A stretch of 56,133 bases of DNA from Eubacterium sp. AF22-9 (GTDB lineage Bacteria > Bacillota > Clostridia > Lachnospirales > Lachnospiraceae), in contig QRVH01000017.1 in assembly GCA_003458705.1 (NCBI GenBank), forward strand, positions 1 to 56,133, in the 5' to 3' direction. The notes beneath the pieces are model-generated. The model saw only the letters and a list, made by a program, of their open reading frames with translations, had not been told where the DNA came from and searched no databases. This document shows, piece by piece, positions 47,519-55,976 of this stretch. A program made the position numbers and the translations under genes. Position 1 is the stretch's first letter; each line of letters begins with the position of its first letter.

Positions 47519-48049
47519 TTATTTATCTTTCAAGTGGTCTTTGAATGCTTCCACGAGAGCGTCACTTAATTCCTGTGATGGAACTTTTGCCCAACGCTGT
47601 GTGGTGTCGAACTCTGGATAATGGTAACGCCAGTTATCGTATTCTTCTCTGTTGATTTCTTCGGAAGATAGCTTGTCTGCCTGTTCTTTCCAAGCATACA
47701 GCATTTTGAGGAGTTCATATGCTTCTCTGCCTTTGTCCTTGTTGACCTTTAAGCATACCTCTCCGTCTGCTTCACTGACAGTAAGACCGTAAATATCTTC
47801 AAGGGTAAACAGAGTGTGCATAAGACCGATATAGCTGTCTATGTCAGGAACATCAAGAGCCTGTGGAGAAACATCAAGCACCTGTGCCAATGCATTTGTA
47901 AGGTCTGCTTTCGGTTTGCGTGTACCAGTTTCGTACTGTGCCAAACGCACATCAGCACTCTTTTCTGGAAAACCGATTGCTGTACCGAGATACTTTTGTG
48001 TCATACCACGCATTAGTCTGAAAAAATGTATTCTTTCGCTGATAGCCAT
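47519..48049 (-). CDS. XRE-family repressor of the element
   Basis: 176 residues. An N-terminal helix-turn-helix (MRGMTQKYLGTAIGFPEKSADVRLAQYETGTRKP) and a C-terminal domain with acidic and aromatic residues of unknown type. Divergently transcribed from the excisionase/integrase genes with promoters on both strands that contain the same 11-bp motif, so it is the likely master repressor and autoregulates. Confidence 0.85.
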   Translation of the reverse strand: MAISERIHFFRLMRGMTQKYLGTAIGFPEKSADVRLAQYETGTRKPKADLTNALAQVLDVSPQALDVPDIDSYIGLMHTLFTLEDIYGLTVSEADGEVCLKVNKDKGREAYELLKMLYAWKEQADKLSSEEINREEYDNWRYHYPEFDTTQRWAKVPSQELSDALVEAFKDHLKDK

Positions 48050-48081
48050 AATGATACGCTCCTTTTATATTTAGTGAAATA

Positions 48082-48212
48082 AGTATAGCAGAAATGTTTA
48101 GTGGAAGTCAAGAAAAACCGAAACAAAAATGTTTAATATTTTCTTTGCAACCACTTGACAATAGCAAATATGTTTAGTAAAATAAATTACGAATTAAACA
48201 AATATGCTTAAT
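48082..48212. promoter_or_regulatory. Divergent promoters with repeated operator motif
   Basis: Minus: TTGACT, 18 nt, TATACT. Plus: TTGACA (48155), 17 nt, TAAAAT. The motif AAATGTTTAGT or a close variant occurs at 48092, 48127, 48166 and 48200, twice inside a -35/-10 spacer. Confidence 0.75.
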
Positions 48213-48497
48213 GCGACAACTGAATGACCGTCCGAAAAGCCAAACCGCCAAGACCTCGTCGGAGCAAGTTCCGTATCGTTCGCTTGTGTGCAAGCACAAA
48301 AGCTCATTCGCTGCACTGCTCCTCCTCTTCCCCAAAAGTCTCCGACTTTTCGGGAACCCCTATACGAGCGAGCGCCTGATGTACTGCGGTGCATTGGGAC
48401 AGCACAGCGCCTGCCGACAAGCAGGAGTGCCTGTTGGAACTTTAACACGGAGAAAGCGGCAAGCAAAAAATTATTTTAAGAAAGGAAGAAAAAGGAT
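48213..48497. other. Leader of the excisionase-integrase operon, no gene seen
   Basis: About 285 bases of GC-richer sequence with frames open on both strands but no ribosome binding site or family match. Small hairpins are visible (GCTTGTG-TGCAA-GCACAAAAGC; AAAAGTC-TCC-GACTTTT). It is probably a structured 5' leader. Confidence 0.4.
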
Positions 48498-48686
48498 ATG
48501 GAAAACAGATTTATCCGAGCCGAAGATGTGGCTCAGGAACTAAACGTATCAAAACCTTATGCATATAAACTCATCAGACAATTAAATGAGGAATTGAAAG
48601 CAAAGGGCTTTATTACGATTGCAGGGCGTGTAAATCGCCAGTATTTTTACGAAAGGCTCTACGGAGCAGGAAAGGGGGAAATGTAA
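48498..48686 (+). CDS. Small winged-helix protein, putative excisionase
   Basis: 62 residues: FIRAEDVAQELNVSKPYAYKLIRQLNEELKAKGFITIAGRVNRQYFYERLYG, an MerR/HTH_17-type DNA-binding fold. AAAGGAAGAAAAAGGAT precedes the ATG. It ends one codon before the integrase start (TAAATG), the standard place for an element excisionase or integrase-operon regulator. I cannot separate those two roles by sequence. Confidence 0.75.
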   Translation: MENRFIRAEDVAQELNVSKPYAYKLIRQLNEELKAKGFITIAGRVNRQYFYERLYGAGKGEM

Positions 48687-49778
48687 ATGCCGGTATTTAA
48701 GAATGAAGATAACGGTACTTGGTATGTGATGGCAAGGTATGTGAACTGGAAAGGGGAACGCAAGCAGAAATGCAAGCGTGGCTTTGCTACCAAACGAGAA
48801 GCACAGGAATGGGAAAGAATGTTCAAATTGCAGACTTCTTCAGACCTTGATATGAGTTTTGAAGCCTTTACGGAGCTTTATATCAATGATGTGAAGAACC
48901 GTTTGAAGGAAAACACGTGGCTTACCAAAGAGCATATCATACGCACAAAGATACTTCCGTATTTCGGGAAACTGAAAATCAGCGAGATTTCCACAAAGGA
49001 GATTATTACTTGGCAGAATGAAATGCTTGCCTATCGTGATGAGAAGAAAAAGCCTTATTCACAGACGTATCTGAAAACGCTGCACAATCAGTTGTCCGCC
49101 ATTTTCAATCACGCTGTCCGCTACTATGAACTGCGTTCCAATCCTGCGGCAAAGGTGGGAAATATGGGACGTGAGGAACACAAGGAAATGCTGTTCTGGA
49201 CAAAGGAAGAATACAAGAAATTCTCTTTTGAGATGATGGACAAGCCTGTTTCCTTTTATGCGTTTGAAATGCTTTACTGGTGCGGTATCCGAGAGGGCGA
49301 GCTGTTAGCTTTGACTCCGGCAGATTTCAACTTTGATAAGGAAACAGTCACAATCAATAAATCCTATCAGCGTTTGAAAGGGCAGGATGTGATTACTTCT
49401 CCGAAAACGAAAAAGAGCAACCGCACGATTAAAATGCCGAAGTTTCTGTGTGAGGAAATGAAAGAATATCTCGGTATGCTTTACGGATTGAAGAAGAAAG
49501 ACCGTATCTTTACGGTGACGAAAAGCTATCTTCATCACGAGATGGACAGAGGGGCAAAGGCGGCAGGCGTGAAGCGTATCCGCATTCACGATCTCCGTCA
49601 CAGCCACATTTCACTCTTGATTGATATGGGCTTTTCTGCGGTGGCGATTGCTGACCGAGTTGGTCACGAAAGTATTGATATTACTTATCAGTACGCACAC
49701 CTCTTTCCGTCAAAGCAGATTGAGATGGCAGAAAAATTAGATGATTTAGGGAAAGGAGATTTTGAAAATGTCAGCTAA
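48687..49778 (+). CDS. int: Tyrosine integrase
   Basis: 363 residues. N-terminal arm-binding region (VNWKGERKQKCKRGFATKREAQEWERMF), SAM-like core-binding domain, and a catalytic domain with Arg in WCGIREGELLAL, HDLRH, the second His in VGHESIDIT and Tyr in TYQYAHLFP. Tn916/ICE-type. It acts on the 12-bp GAGTTTGAATAA core at guaA. Its stop overlaps the MobC start by 11 nt. Confidence 0.96.
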   Translation: MPVFKNEDNGTWYVMARYVNWKGERKQKCKRGFATKREAQEWERMFKLQTSSDLDMSFEAFTELYINDVKNRLKENTWLTKEHIIRTKILPYFGKLKISEISTKEIITWQNEMLAYRDEKKKPYSQTYLKTLHNQLSAIFNHAVRYYELRSNPAAKVGNMGREEHKEMLFWTKEEYKKFSFEMMDKPVSFYAFEMLYWCGIREGELLALTPADFNFDKETVTINKSYQRLKGQDVITSPKTKKSNRTIKMPKFLCEEMKEYLGMLYGLKKKDRIFTVTKSYLHHEMDRGAKAAGVKRIRIHDLRHSHISLLIDMGFSAVAIADRVGHESIDITYQYAHLFPSKQIEMAEKLDDLGKGDFENVS

Positions 49779-50103
49779 GAACAGAGATAACAAAAATCGT
49801 TGGAGGAATATCACAGTAGGGTTTCGAGTATCGCCCGAAGAAAACGAACTCATTAACAGAGCTGTAGCTCTATCAGGATTGCCAAAACAGGAGTATTGTT
49901 ACCGCCGTTGCTTAAATCAGGATGTGGTGGTACAGGGCAATCCGAGAGTGTATAAGGCGTTGAAAACGGAATTTGCCACAGTCCTTGCGGAACTGAAAAG
50001 GATTGAAGCAGGAAAAGGTGTGGATGATGAACTGCTGAGTGTAATAGAACTGATTTCCATTATTCTCGGCGGTTTGAAAGGAGAGGATGCGAATGGAGAA
50101 TAA
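49768..50103 (+). CDS. mobC: MobC-like relaxosome protein
   Basis: 111 residues. ITVGFRVSPEENELINRAVALSGLPKQEYCYRRCL is the ribbon-helix-helix-like N-terminus of plasmid mobilization relaxosome (MobC) proteins. It binds DNA at oriT and helps the relaxase. AAGGAGATTTTGAAA precedes the ATG at 49768, within the integrase end. Upstream of the RepA-like gene, with overlap. Confidence 0.8.
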   Translation: MSAKNRDNKNRWRNITVGFRVSPEENELINRAVALSGLPKQEYCYRRCLNQDVVVQGNPRVYKALKTEFATVLAELKRIEAGKGVDDELLSVIELISIILGGLKGEDANGE

Positions 50104-51247
50104 AAAAGAAATGACTATTCCAAATGTATCTGCGGCAACAGATGCGGAACAGTCACTTTCCAAATGTACTGACAATAGTATAGTCAATCAGGATACGGAT
50201 TTCAAGGGGTACGAGCAATCTTTTGAAGAAATGCAAAGGGAAATACTCAGACAGTTAGACCCTTCCTATCTGAAAACAGTATCAATGACAACGCTGTATG
50301 ATACGGTGTTTGAGGTTCAGACACCACTTATCGACGGTCTGCTCCAAAGGGGAACTTACCTTTTCGTAGGTTCCCCGAAAGTGGGAAAGAGCTTTATGAT
50401 GGCACAGCTTGCCTATCATATCAGCACAGGCACACCGCTTTGGGAGTATAAGGTGCGTAAGGCAACGGTGCTTTATTTTGCCCTTGAAGATGATTACCCA
50501 CGTTTGCAGAAGCGATTGTTTCAGATGTTCGGTGCAAAGGAGACAGGCAATCTGTATTTCGCAACGGAATGTAAAACGGTCAATGGCGGACTGGAAGAAC
50601 AGATAAGAGGGTTTATGAGGGAACACCCAGACACAGGCTTGATTATCATAGACACCTTAAAGCGTGTGCGTGAAGCAGGCGGAGCAGATTACAGCTACGC
50701 AAGTGATTATGATGTTGTGGCAAGGCTGAAAGCGTTGGCAGACAGTTACAAGGTTTCAATGCTTATTGTTCATCATACACGCAAACAAAAATCGGAAGAT
50801 ATATTCGATATGATTTCAGGCACGAATGGTCTGATGGGTGCGGCAGACGGTGCATTTGTTCTCAGTAAGGACAAGCGTACTTCCAACAATGCCACACTTG
50901 ATGTTGCTGGCAGAGACCAGCAGGATATGAAAATCCATCTTGTAAGGGACAGCGAGCGATTGGTGTGGAACTTTGCAAAATCGGAAACGGAGATGTGGAA
51001 AGAACCGCCCGAACCTCTGCTTGAGAAGATAGCGGATACGCTCTTTTCGGAAAGTGACAGATGGGAAGGAACTGCTTCGGAACTTTGCGAAAGGCTTGCG
51101 GTGGATATAAAGCCGAATGTACTTTCTTTAAGGCTCAGTATCAACGCAAGCAGGCTGTTTCGTGATTACGGTATCCGTTATCAGAACAGCCGCACACACG
51201 ACGGAAGAAAGGTTTCACTTTGGAAAGAAACCGAGCAGACGGCGTGA
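50093..51247 (+). CDS. RepA-like AAA/RecA-fold ATPase
   Basis: 384 residues. Walker A GSPKVGKSF around residue 84, Walker B LIIIDTLKR near 167 and VSMLIVHHTRKQ, placing it with hexameric RepA-type helicase/AAA_25 proteins. Such genes sit between integrase and relaxase in many integrative mobilizable elements and allow replication of the excised circle. The C-terminal part is an unrecognised winged helix. AAGGAGAGG precedes the ATG at 50093, overlapping mobC. Confidence 0.83.
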   Translation: MENKKEMTIPNVSAATDAEQSLSKCTDNSIVNQDTDFKGYEQSFEEMQREILRQLDPSYLKTVSMTTLYDTVFEVQTPLIDGLLQRGTYLFVGSPKVGKSFMMAQLAYHISTGTPLWEYKVRKATVLYFALEDDYPRLQKRLFQMFGAKETGNLYFATECKTVNGGLEEQIRGFMREHPDTGLIIIDTLKRVREAGGADYSYASDYDVVARLKALADSYKVSMLIVHHTRKQKSEDIFDMISGTNGLMGAADGAFVLSKDKRTSNNATLDVAGRDQQDMKIHLVRDSERLVWNFAKSETEMWKEPPEPLLEKIADTLFSESDRWEGTASELCERLAVDIKPNVLSLRLSINASRLFRDYGIRYQNSRTHDGRKVSLWKETEQTA

Positions 51248-51251
51248 CAAA

Positions 51252-51328
51252 CGGTGTCAAAGGTGTCAATGTTTTTGAGAGCAGCACGCTGTGAAAAACA
51301 TTGTCACCATCGTCACACTTTGACACCG
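51252..51328. repeat. Large inverted repeat with GTGTCA repeats
   Basis: CGGTGTCAAAG and CTTTGACACCG flank an inner AATGTTTTT / AAAAACATT pair. GTGTCA occurs several times in both orientations. Suggests an iteron-like origin or regulatory site directly after the RepA-like gene. Confidence 0.55.
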
Positions 51329-51483
51329 GATAAAGTTTAGGGGAGTGTGCAGAGAGTGCCTTTTCAAAGGCGGCTCTTTGGTCTCGCCTGCTGGCTCGGT
51401 CGGTTCGCAGGCGTGTGTGCCACCGGCACACGCTCACCCCTCGGAGAGCCTTCGGAGACGCAAAACCTGTTTACAGGTCGCAT

Positions 51484-51537
51484 TTTTGATGGGTGTACCC
51501 GTCAAAAGTGCTTTTGCGTTACTTTTGACAAAAGTAA
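51484..51537. other. Candidate oriT upstream of the relaxase
   Basis: Two hairpins: TTTTGA-GGGT-GT-ACCC-TCAAAA (51484-51507) and TTACTTTT-GAC-AAAAGTAA (51519-51537), 43 bp before the MOBV relaxase start. Location and inverted repeats fit an oriT; the nick site is not known. Confidence 0.5.
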
Positions 51538-51579
51538 CAAACCTGAGAATGTTGAAATTTACAGATGGGAGATGAAAAA

Positions 51580-52739
51580 ATGCAGAGAACGATAAGTGCA
51601 ATGGTCGGTAAAGGCTCGGTCAATCACAATAGCCGAAAGTTCCGAGCAGAAAATGTAGACGGAACTCGTACTCATCTCAATATCGACTACTGCAATGAAA
51701 ATATAAAGACAGTTTATCACGAATTGTTTGATGAAGCATTGGAAAGATACAATGCCAAGCAGATAAGGTCAGACCGAAAGATAAAAGATTATTATGAAAA
51801 AATCCGAAGTTCCAAGCAGGAAAAACCGTTCCACGAAATCATTTTACAGGTGGGCGGTAAGGGAAATATGAACGCCGATACGGAAAACGGAGAACTGGCA
51901 AAGCAGATTTTAGATGAATACTATCAGGGTTTTCAGGAGCGAAATCCACAGCTTCGGGTGTTCTCGGCTCATCTGCATATGGATGAAGCTACACCACATC
52001 TGCACATAGATTTTGTACCTTTTACCACAGGCAGCAAGCGTGGACTTGATACAAGAGTGTCACTAAAGCAGGCTCTTGCAACGCAAGGTTTTAAGGGCGG
52101 CAGTCGTGGCGATACGGAGTGGTCGCAATGGATACAGTCCGAAAAAGAACAGCTTGCGGCGGTGATGGAACGTTATGGGATTGAGTGGGAACATTTAGGC
52201 ACACACGAAAAACATCTTTCTGTTTTGGATTATAAAAAGCAGGAAAGAGAAAAAGAAGTGGCGGCATTAGGTGCGAAAATCGAGCAGAAACAGATTGAAT
52301 TTGATGTGTTGTCGGAACGAGTATTGAACTATGATAAGGCAAAAGACGAGCTGTCAAATCTTGAAATAGAGCTTGATACTGCACCGAAATATCAGTTGCC
52401 AGAACCAGAGAAATTTATGACTGCAAAGGCATATAAACCAAAATGGCAGAGCCGGTTGTAAGGAAATTGAAGCAACTTGTCAAAACGGTGCTTGCCCGCT
52501 GCTTTGAGGGGTGGGACAACTATCATAGGCTGAATACAGCGAATGCACAGTTATACCGCACCAATCAGCGTTTGGAGAAAGTCAATGAAAGATTGACCGA
52601 AGAAAACAAAATCCTAAAAGCAGAAAATAAAGATTACAGCCTGCTCCGTAAGGTTTTTGGTCGCAAACAGATAGATGATTTGTTGGAGCAGGCAAGAACA
52701 GTTAAAGGTCGCAAGCGTGATAATACACGATCACGATAG
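51580..52739 (+). CDS. MOBV-type relaxase (Pre/Mob), frame broken near 52455
   Basis: N-terminal part of 294 residues with the MOBV signature HLHMDEATPHLHIDFVP (metal-binding His residues). The frame ends at 52461 with WQSRL. A 98-codon -1 frame from 52443 supplies the usual relaxase C-terminus: coiled coil and RKVFGRKQIDDLLEQA. One added G in GGTTGTAAGG gives a single protein of about 387 residues. An alternative is two overlapping genes coupled at ATGGCAG. GGGAGAT precedes ATG 51580. It nicks oriT for mobilization. Confidence 0.85.
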
Positions 52740-52765
52740 ACAAAAATCACAGGAGGAAAAGGAAA

Positions 52766-53143
52766 ATGACAAAGACAATTTTTGAAGAAATGGGCGGAAC
52801 TTATAGACAGGTGGGTGATTATTTATTGCCGAACATCACAGTACCAGCCGAAGAAGAAATAGAGCCGATTGGTTTATGGGGGAAACGACATGCAAGGCAT
52901 TTAAAGGAACACTATAAAGTGTTATATATGAACCTGCTGACAAGCGGAAAGCTGCATAGTTATCTTGCAGAAGTCGATAAGCAAGCAGAGGATATGTTTC
53001 TTCGACTGGTAAAGGAATATGCCGACAGACAAGATGTGACGGAACAATTAAAGAAAGATAATCCCTACGAATGGATTGGAAGAATGAATAATATTCAGGC
53101 TTGTGTGAGGGAAGTTGTAGGAACGGAGTTGATTTACACATAA
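52766..53143 (+). CDS. tnpV: TnpV-like transposon protein
   Basis: 125 residues. IFEEMGGTYRQVGDYLLPNI, GLWGKRHARHLKEHYK and the C-terminal NPYEWIGRMNNIQACVREVVGTELIY match the TnpV family, known from Tn4451-type clostridial transposons. Its biochemical role is unknown. GGAGGAAAAGGAAA precedes the ATG. Here it sits between the relaxase and the resistance cargo. Confidence 0.85.
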   Translation: MTKTIFEEMGGTYRQVGDYLLPNITVPAEEEIEPIGLWGKRHARHLKEHYKVLYMNLLTSGKLHSYLAEVDKQAEDMFLRLVKEYADRQDVTEQLKKDNPYEWIGRMNNIQACVREVVGTELIYT

Positions 53144-53288
53144 GCGTTTTACGGTATGGTGCTCCTGCGTTTGCTGGAGTGCTGTGGTTGTGGTTGTAAA
53201 GAGGTTGTGAAAGATTGAATTTCGTAATGGTTGGATGTATAATTAGGAAGTGAAAATTTTAATTTGCACTTCCATAAGGTGAAATGTA

Positions 53289-53317
53289 TTGACACAAAAA
53301 ATACAGTATGATAGTAT
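53289..53317 (+). promoter_or_regulatory. Promoter of the ABC-F gene
   Basis: TTGACA, 17-nt spacer, TAGTAT preceded by TG (extended -10). The transcript would have a leader of about 275 nt. Confidence 0.75.
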
Positions 53318-53361
53318 TGCCATTAGAAGAAAGAAAGGCACATTTTGTGTAAGGTGAGGAA

Positions 53362-53376
53362 ATGATTAATAGATAA
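53362..53376 (+). CDS. Possible leader peptide MINR
   Basis: AAGGTGAGGAA precedes ATG ATT AAT AGA TAA. Past the stop the same frame stays open for about 60 more codons (FDLSKTHIVIEPVEN...) to the attenuator, suggesting a longer leader ORF now broken. Small leader peptides upstream of attenuators sense ribosome-stalling antibiotics. Confidence 0.4.
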   Translation: MINR

Positions 53377-53509
53377 TTTGATTTAAGTAAGACACATATA
53401 GTTATTGAGCCTGTAGAGAATAGGTTTGTTTTGTGTACGCTTAAGTTGGATTATCGCAAGAGGCATTTCCTTTGTTTTCCTTTTGGAAAAGAAATAAGGG
53501 TCTATTTAG

Positions 53510-53547
53510 CGAGTCTATTTTTGCGTATGCAAAAAAGACTCGTTTTT
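53510..53547 (+). terminator. Attenuator upstream of the ABC-F gene
   Basis: CGAGTCT-TTTTTGC pairs with GCAAAAA-GACTCG around GTAT, then TTTTT, 50 bp before the start codon. Another stem (TTTTCC-TTTT-GGAAAA, 53475-53490) lies just upstream and could be part of an alternative fold. Confidence 0.75.
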
Positions 53548-53596
53548 GTGTGTTCAAAATAATAATTGGCTCAGACTTCGAAAAGGAGAAACTTTA

Positions 53597-55141
53597 ATGT
53601 TGCAGATAAAAAAATTAAATTTAACACATAAAAAAGACCTGAGAATAATTCTTAATGATTTCAACCTTGTGCTAAATGATGGAGATAAGGCAGTTATTAT
53701 TGGAGAAGAGGGAAATGGGAAATCGACATTAATGAAGTGGATATACAATCCGTCGCTTGTAGAAAACTATATAGAAGCAGATGGGGAAAGGATAATGGGA
53801 CACGAACGTCTTGGTTATCTTCCGCAGGAGATGCTCGATGAAGATAAGGAAAAAACAATATACGAATATTTTTCTGAAGAGGAAATATTCTGGGAGAAAA
53901 CGCCTAAAGAATTGTCTGTTATTGCGGGAAAATTTGGAATGAAAAATGATTTTTTCTACAGTAACCAGACAATGGGTAGTCTTTCAGGAGGCGAAAAAGT
54001 CAAGACACAACTTATGAGGCTTTTCATTCGCGATGTTTCTGTGCTGTTGTTGGACGAACCTTCCAATGACATCGACATTGCGACGCTTACATTACTGGAA
54101 AAAATCATAAATGACTGGAAGCACATTGTGCTTTTTATTTCACACGATGAAACGCTGATAGAGCGTACTGCCAACATGGTGATACATATCGAGCAGATTA
54201 TACGAAAAACAAAGGCGAGATATACCGTGGCAAAGCTTCCCTATAGACGCTATGTGGAAGAACGGCTTCATAAATTTGAAATCCAAAAACAGCGGGCACT
54301 GAGTGACCGTAGGGAGAAAAAGATTCGCGATGAAAAATATCAAAGAGTTATGCAGAGTGTACAAGGTGCATTAAGAAGTTGTACCAGACAAGCACCGTCT
54401 GTTGCCAAAAACTTAAAGGACAAAATGCATACGGTTAAGGCAATGGAACGAAGATTTGAAAAAGAAGATGAAAATATGACTCAGATGCCGGAACAGGAAG
54501 AAGCAATCTTTGTCAAATTAGGGGATGAAAACTCACACATTCCCGCAGGAAAAACGGTCATAGAATATGAACTTTCAAAGCTTGTGACTCCGGATGGCAA
54601 AAGAATTTTAGCAGAAGGAATTCATTTAAAAATAAAAGGTTCAGAAAAAATCTGTATGATAGGAGCCAACGGGGCAGGAAAAACGACTCTTCTAAAAAAG
54701 ATAGCGGAAGAACTCCTAAATCGGAATGACATTAAAGCAGAATATATGCCTCAAACTTATGAAGACCTGCTGGATTTGGATGTTACACCGGTTGATTACC
54801 TTGATAAAACAGGAGATAAAGAAGAGCGTACAAGAATTAGAACATACCTTGGTTCACTTAAATACACACCAGATGAAATGGAGCATCCGATTCGGGAGTT
54901 ATCAGGCGGACAAAAGGCGAAAGTGCTTCTCTTGAGGATGAGCTTAAGTGGTGCAAATGTTCTTATTCTGGATGAACCGACAAGAAATTTTTCACCATTG
55001 TCCGGTCCGGTAATAAGAAAAATGCTCCGAGAATTTCCGGGGGCTGTCATTAGCATTTCTCACGATAGAAAGTATATTGAAGAGGTGTGCGATAAAATAT
55101 ATCAGCTAAATCCTAATGGATTACAGCTAATTGGTGATTGA
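53597..55141 (+). CDS. ABC-F ribosomal protection protein (Lsa/Vga-like)
   Basis: 514 residues, two ATPase domains without membrane segments. Module 1: GEEGNGKST, LSGGEKVKT, VLLLDEPSNDID. Module 2: GANGAGKTT, LSGGQKAKVL, VLILDEPTRNFSPLSGP, the latter variant being typical of the antibiotic-resistance group. A basic linker (residues about 220-300) would enter the ribosome exit region. Expected to protect against lincosamides, streptogramin A and pleuromutilins; the precise spectrum is inferred. AAAAGGAGAAACTTTA precedes the ATG. An attenuator upstream suggests drug induction. Confidence 0.87.
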   Translation: MLQIKKLNLTHKKDLRIILNDFNLVLNDGDKAVIIGEEGNGKSTLMKWIYNPSLVENYIEADGERIMGHERLGYLPQEMLDEDKEKTIYEYFSEEEIFWEKTPKELSVIAGKFGMKNDFFYSNQTMGSLSGGEKVKTQLMRLFIRDVSVLLLDEPSNDIDIATLTLLEKIINDWKHIVLFISHDETLIERTANMVIHIEQIIRKTKARYTVAKLPYRRYVEERLHKFEIQKQRALSDRREKKIRDEKYQRVMQSVQGALRSCTRQAPSVAKNLKDKMHTVKAMERRFEKEDENMTQMPEQEEAIFVKLGDENSHIPAGKTVIEYELSKLVTPDGKRILAEGIHLKIKGSEKICMIGANGAGKTTLLKKIAEELLNRNDIKAEYMPQTYEDLLDLDVTPVDYLDKTGDKEERTRIRTYLGSLKYTPDEMEHPIRELSGGQKAKVLLLRMSLSGANVLILDEPTRNFSPLSGPVIRKMLREFPGAVISISHDRKYIEEVCDKIYQLNPNGLQLIGD

Positions 55142-55225
55142 TAACAAAAAGGATGAAAGACTGACAAATTTCAGGCTTTTAGTGAGTTGGAAAGCATACA
55201 AAGATTTGAATTTGGAGGATAGATT

Positions 55226-55758
55226 ATGGTACGTACAGAAGATGCATGTGAAATTATAAAATATGCTTTGCAAAACGAAATTAAAGTATATTTAGATGGC
55301 GGATGGGGTGTTGATGCACTTCTTAAAAGAGAATCAAGAATACACAATGATATTGATTTGTTTGTTGAACTGAAATACACAATGATATTGATTTGTTTGT
55401 TGAACTGAAACATTATCATGATTATATTTATGTGATTAAGCAGCATGGATTTGAGGAAGTAAATACTGATTATACAACGGATGGTCATACTGTCTGGAAA
55501 GATGATAAACAAAGAATCATTGATTTACATTGTTTTGAATTTACAGATGACGGAATTGTTTATGAGGGAGATATATTTCCATCAAAAACTTTTTCCGGTA
55601 TTGGAAAAGTTGGAGATATAACTGTTTCTTGTATTGAACCATTGAGTCAGGTAATGCTTCATTTGGGATATGAACACGATAAAAATGATGTGCATGATGT
55701 GATGCTGTTGTGTGAAACATTTCAAATAGCAATACCAGATGAATATAAGGAAAAGTAA
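55226..55758 (+). pseudogene. Lincosamide nucleotidyltransferase, broken by 35-bp duplication
   Basis: The joined protein starts MVRTEDACEIIKYA and contains LDGGWGVDALL, HNDIDLFVE (metal-binding Asp pair), HTVWKDDKQRIIDLHCFE and the C-terminal EPLSQVMLHLGYEHDKND. This is Lnu(C)-like, about 165 residues, normally transferring AMP to lincomycin or clindamycin. Bases 55339-55373 are repeated at 55374-55408; because 35 is not a multiple of three the frame stops at 55408. Removing one copy restores the gene. ATG 55226 follows TTGGAGGATAGATT. Confidence 0.88.
55339..55408 (+). repeat. Perfect 35-bp tandem duplication inside lnu-like gene
   Basis: Unit starts AATACACAATGATATTG and ends TGTTGAACTGA, present twice without spacer. 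It disrupts the resistance gene and could revert by slippage. Confidence 0.92.
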
Positions 55759-55858
55759 AATTTCAGTTTTGTGTTGAATCTCTAAGCAAAATAGCTTATA
55801 ATTTGACATGCTACATATAGTTATTATCCACAGTTATCGAGTAGGTGTTATCAATGCC

Positions 55859-55876
55859 GATAACAAAATGATAACA
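55859..55876 (+). repeat. Right arm-type site
   Basis: GATAACAAAATGATAACA, matching the left-end site at 47287-47304 with one difference. GTTATC-type half-sites also occur nearby (55829-55852). Confidence 0.65.
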
Positions 55877-55976
55877 TTAGCTCGTATAGGCAGGATAATA
55901 TGGATATATCAAATAATCAAAAGAACGAGAAACATTACAGAGAATAATTCCTAAACAAAAAGCGTTAGTCTTTGTA

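Noticed and set aside
48194..48543. Open frames on both strands in the integrase-operon leader
   Set aside because: Overlapping frames of opposite strands with no ribosome binding site and skewed composition; likely a structured leader.
51345..51595. Two 76-82 codon frames upstream of the relaxase
   Set aside because: They overlap the oriT-like hairpins, show low-complexity composition and lack ribosome binding sites.
55171..55809. Minus-strand frames over the lnu-like gene
   Set aside because: Antisense shadows of the resistance gene without ribosome binding sites.
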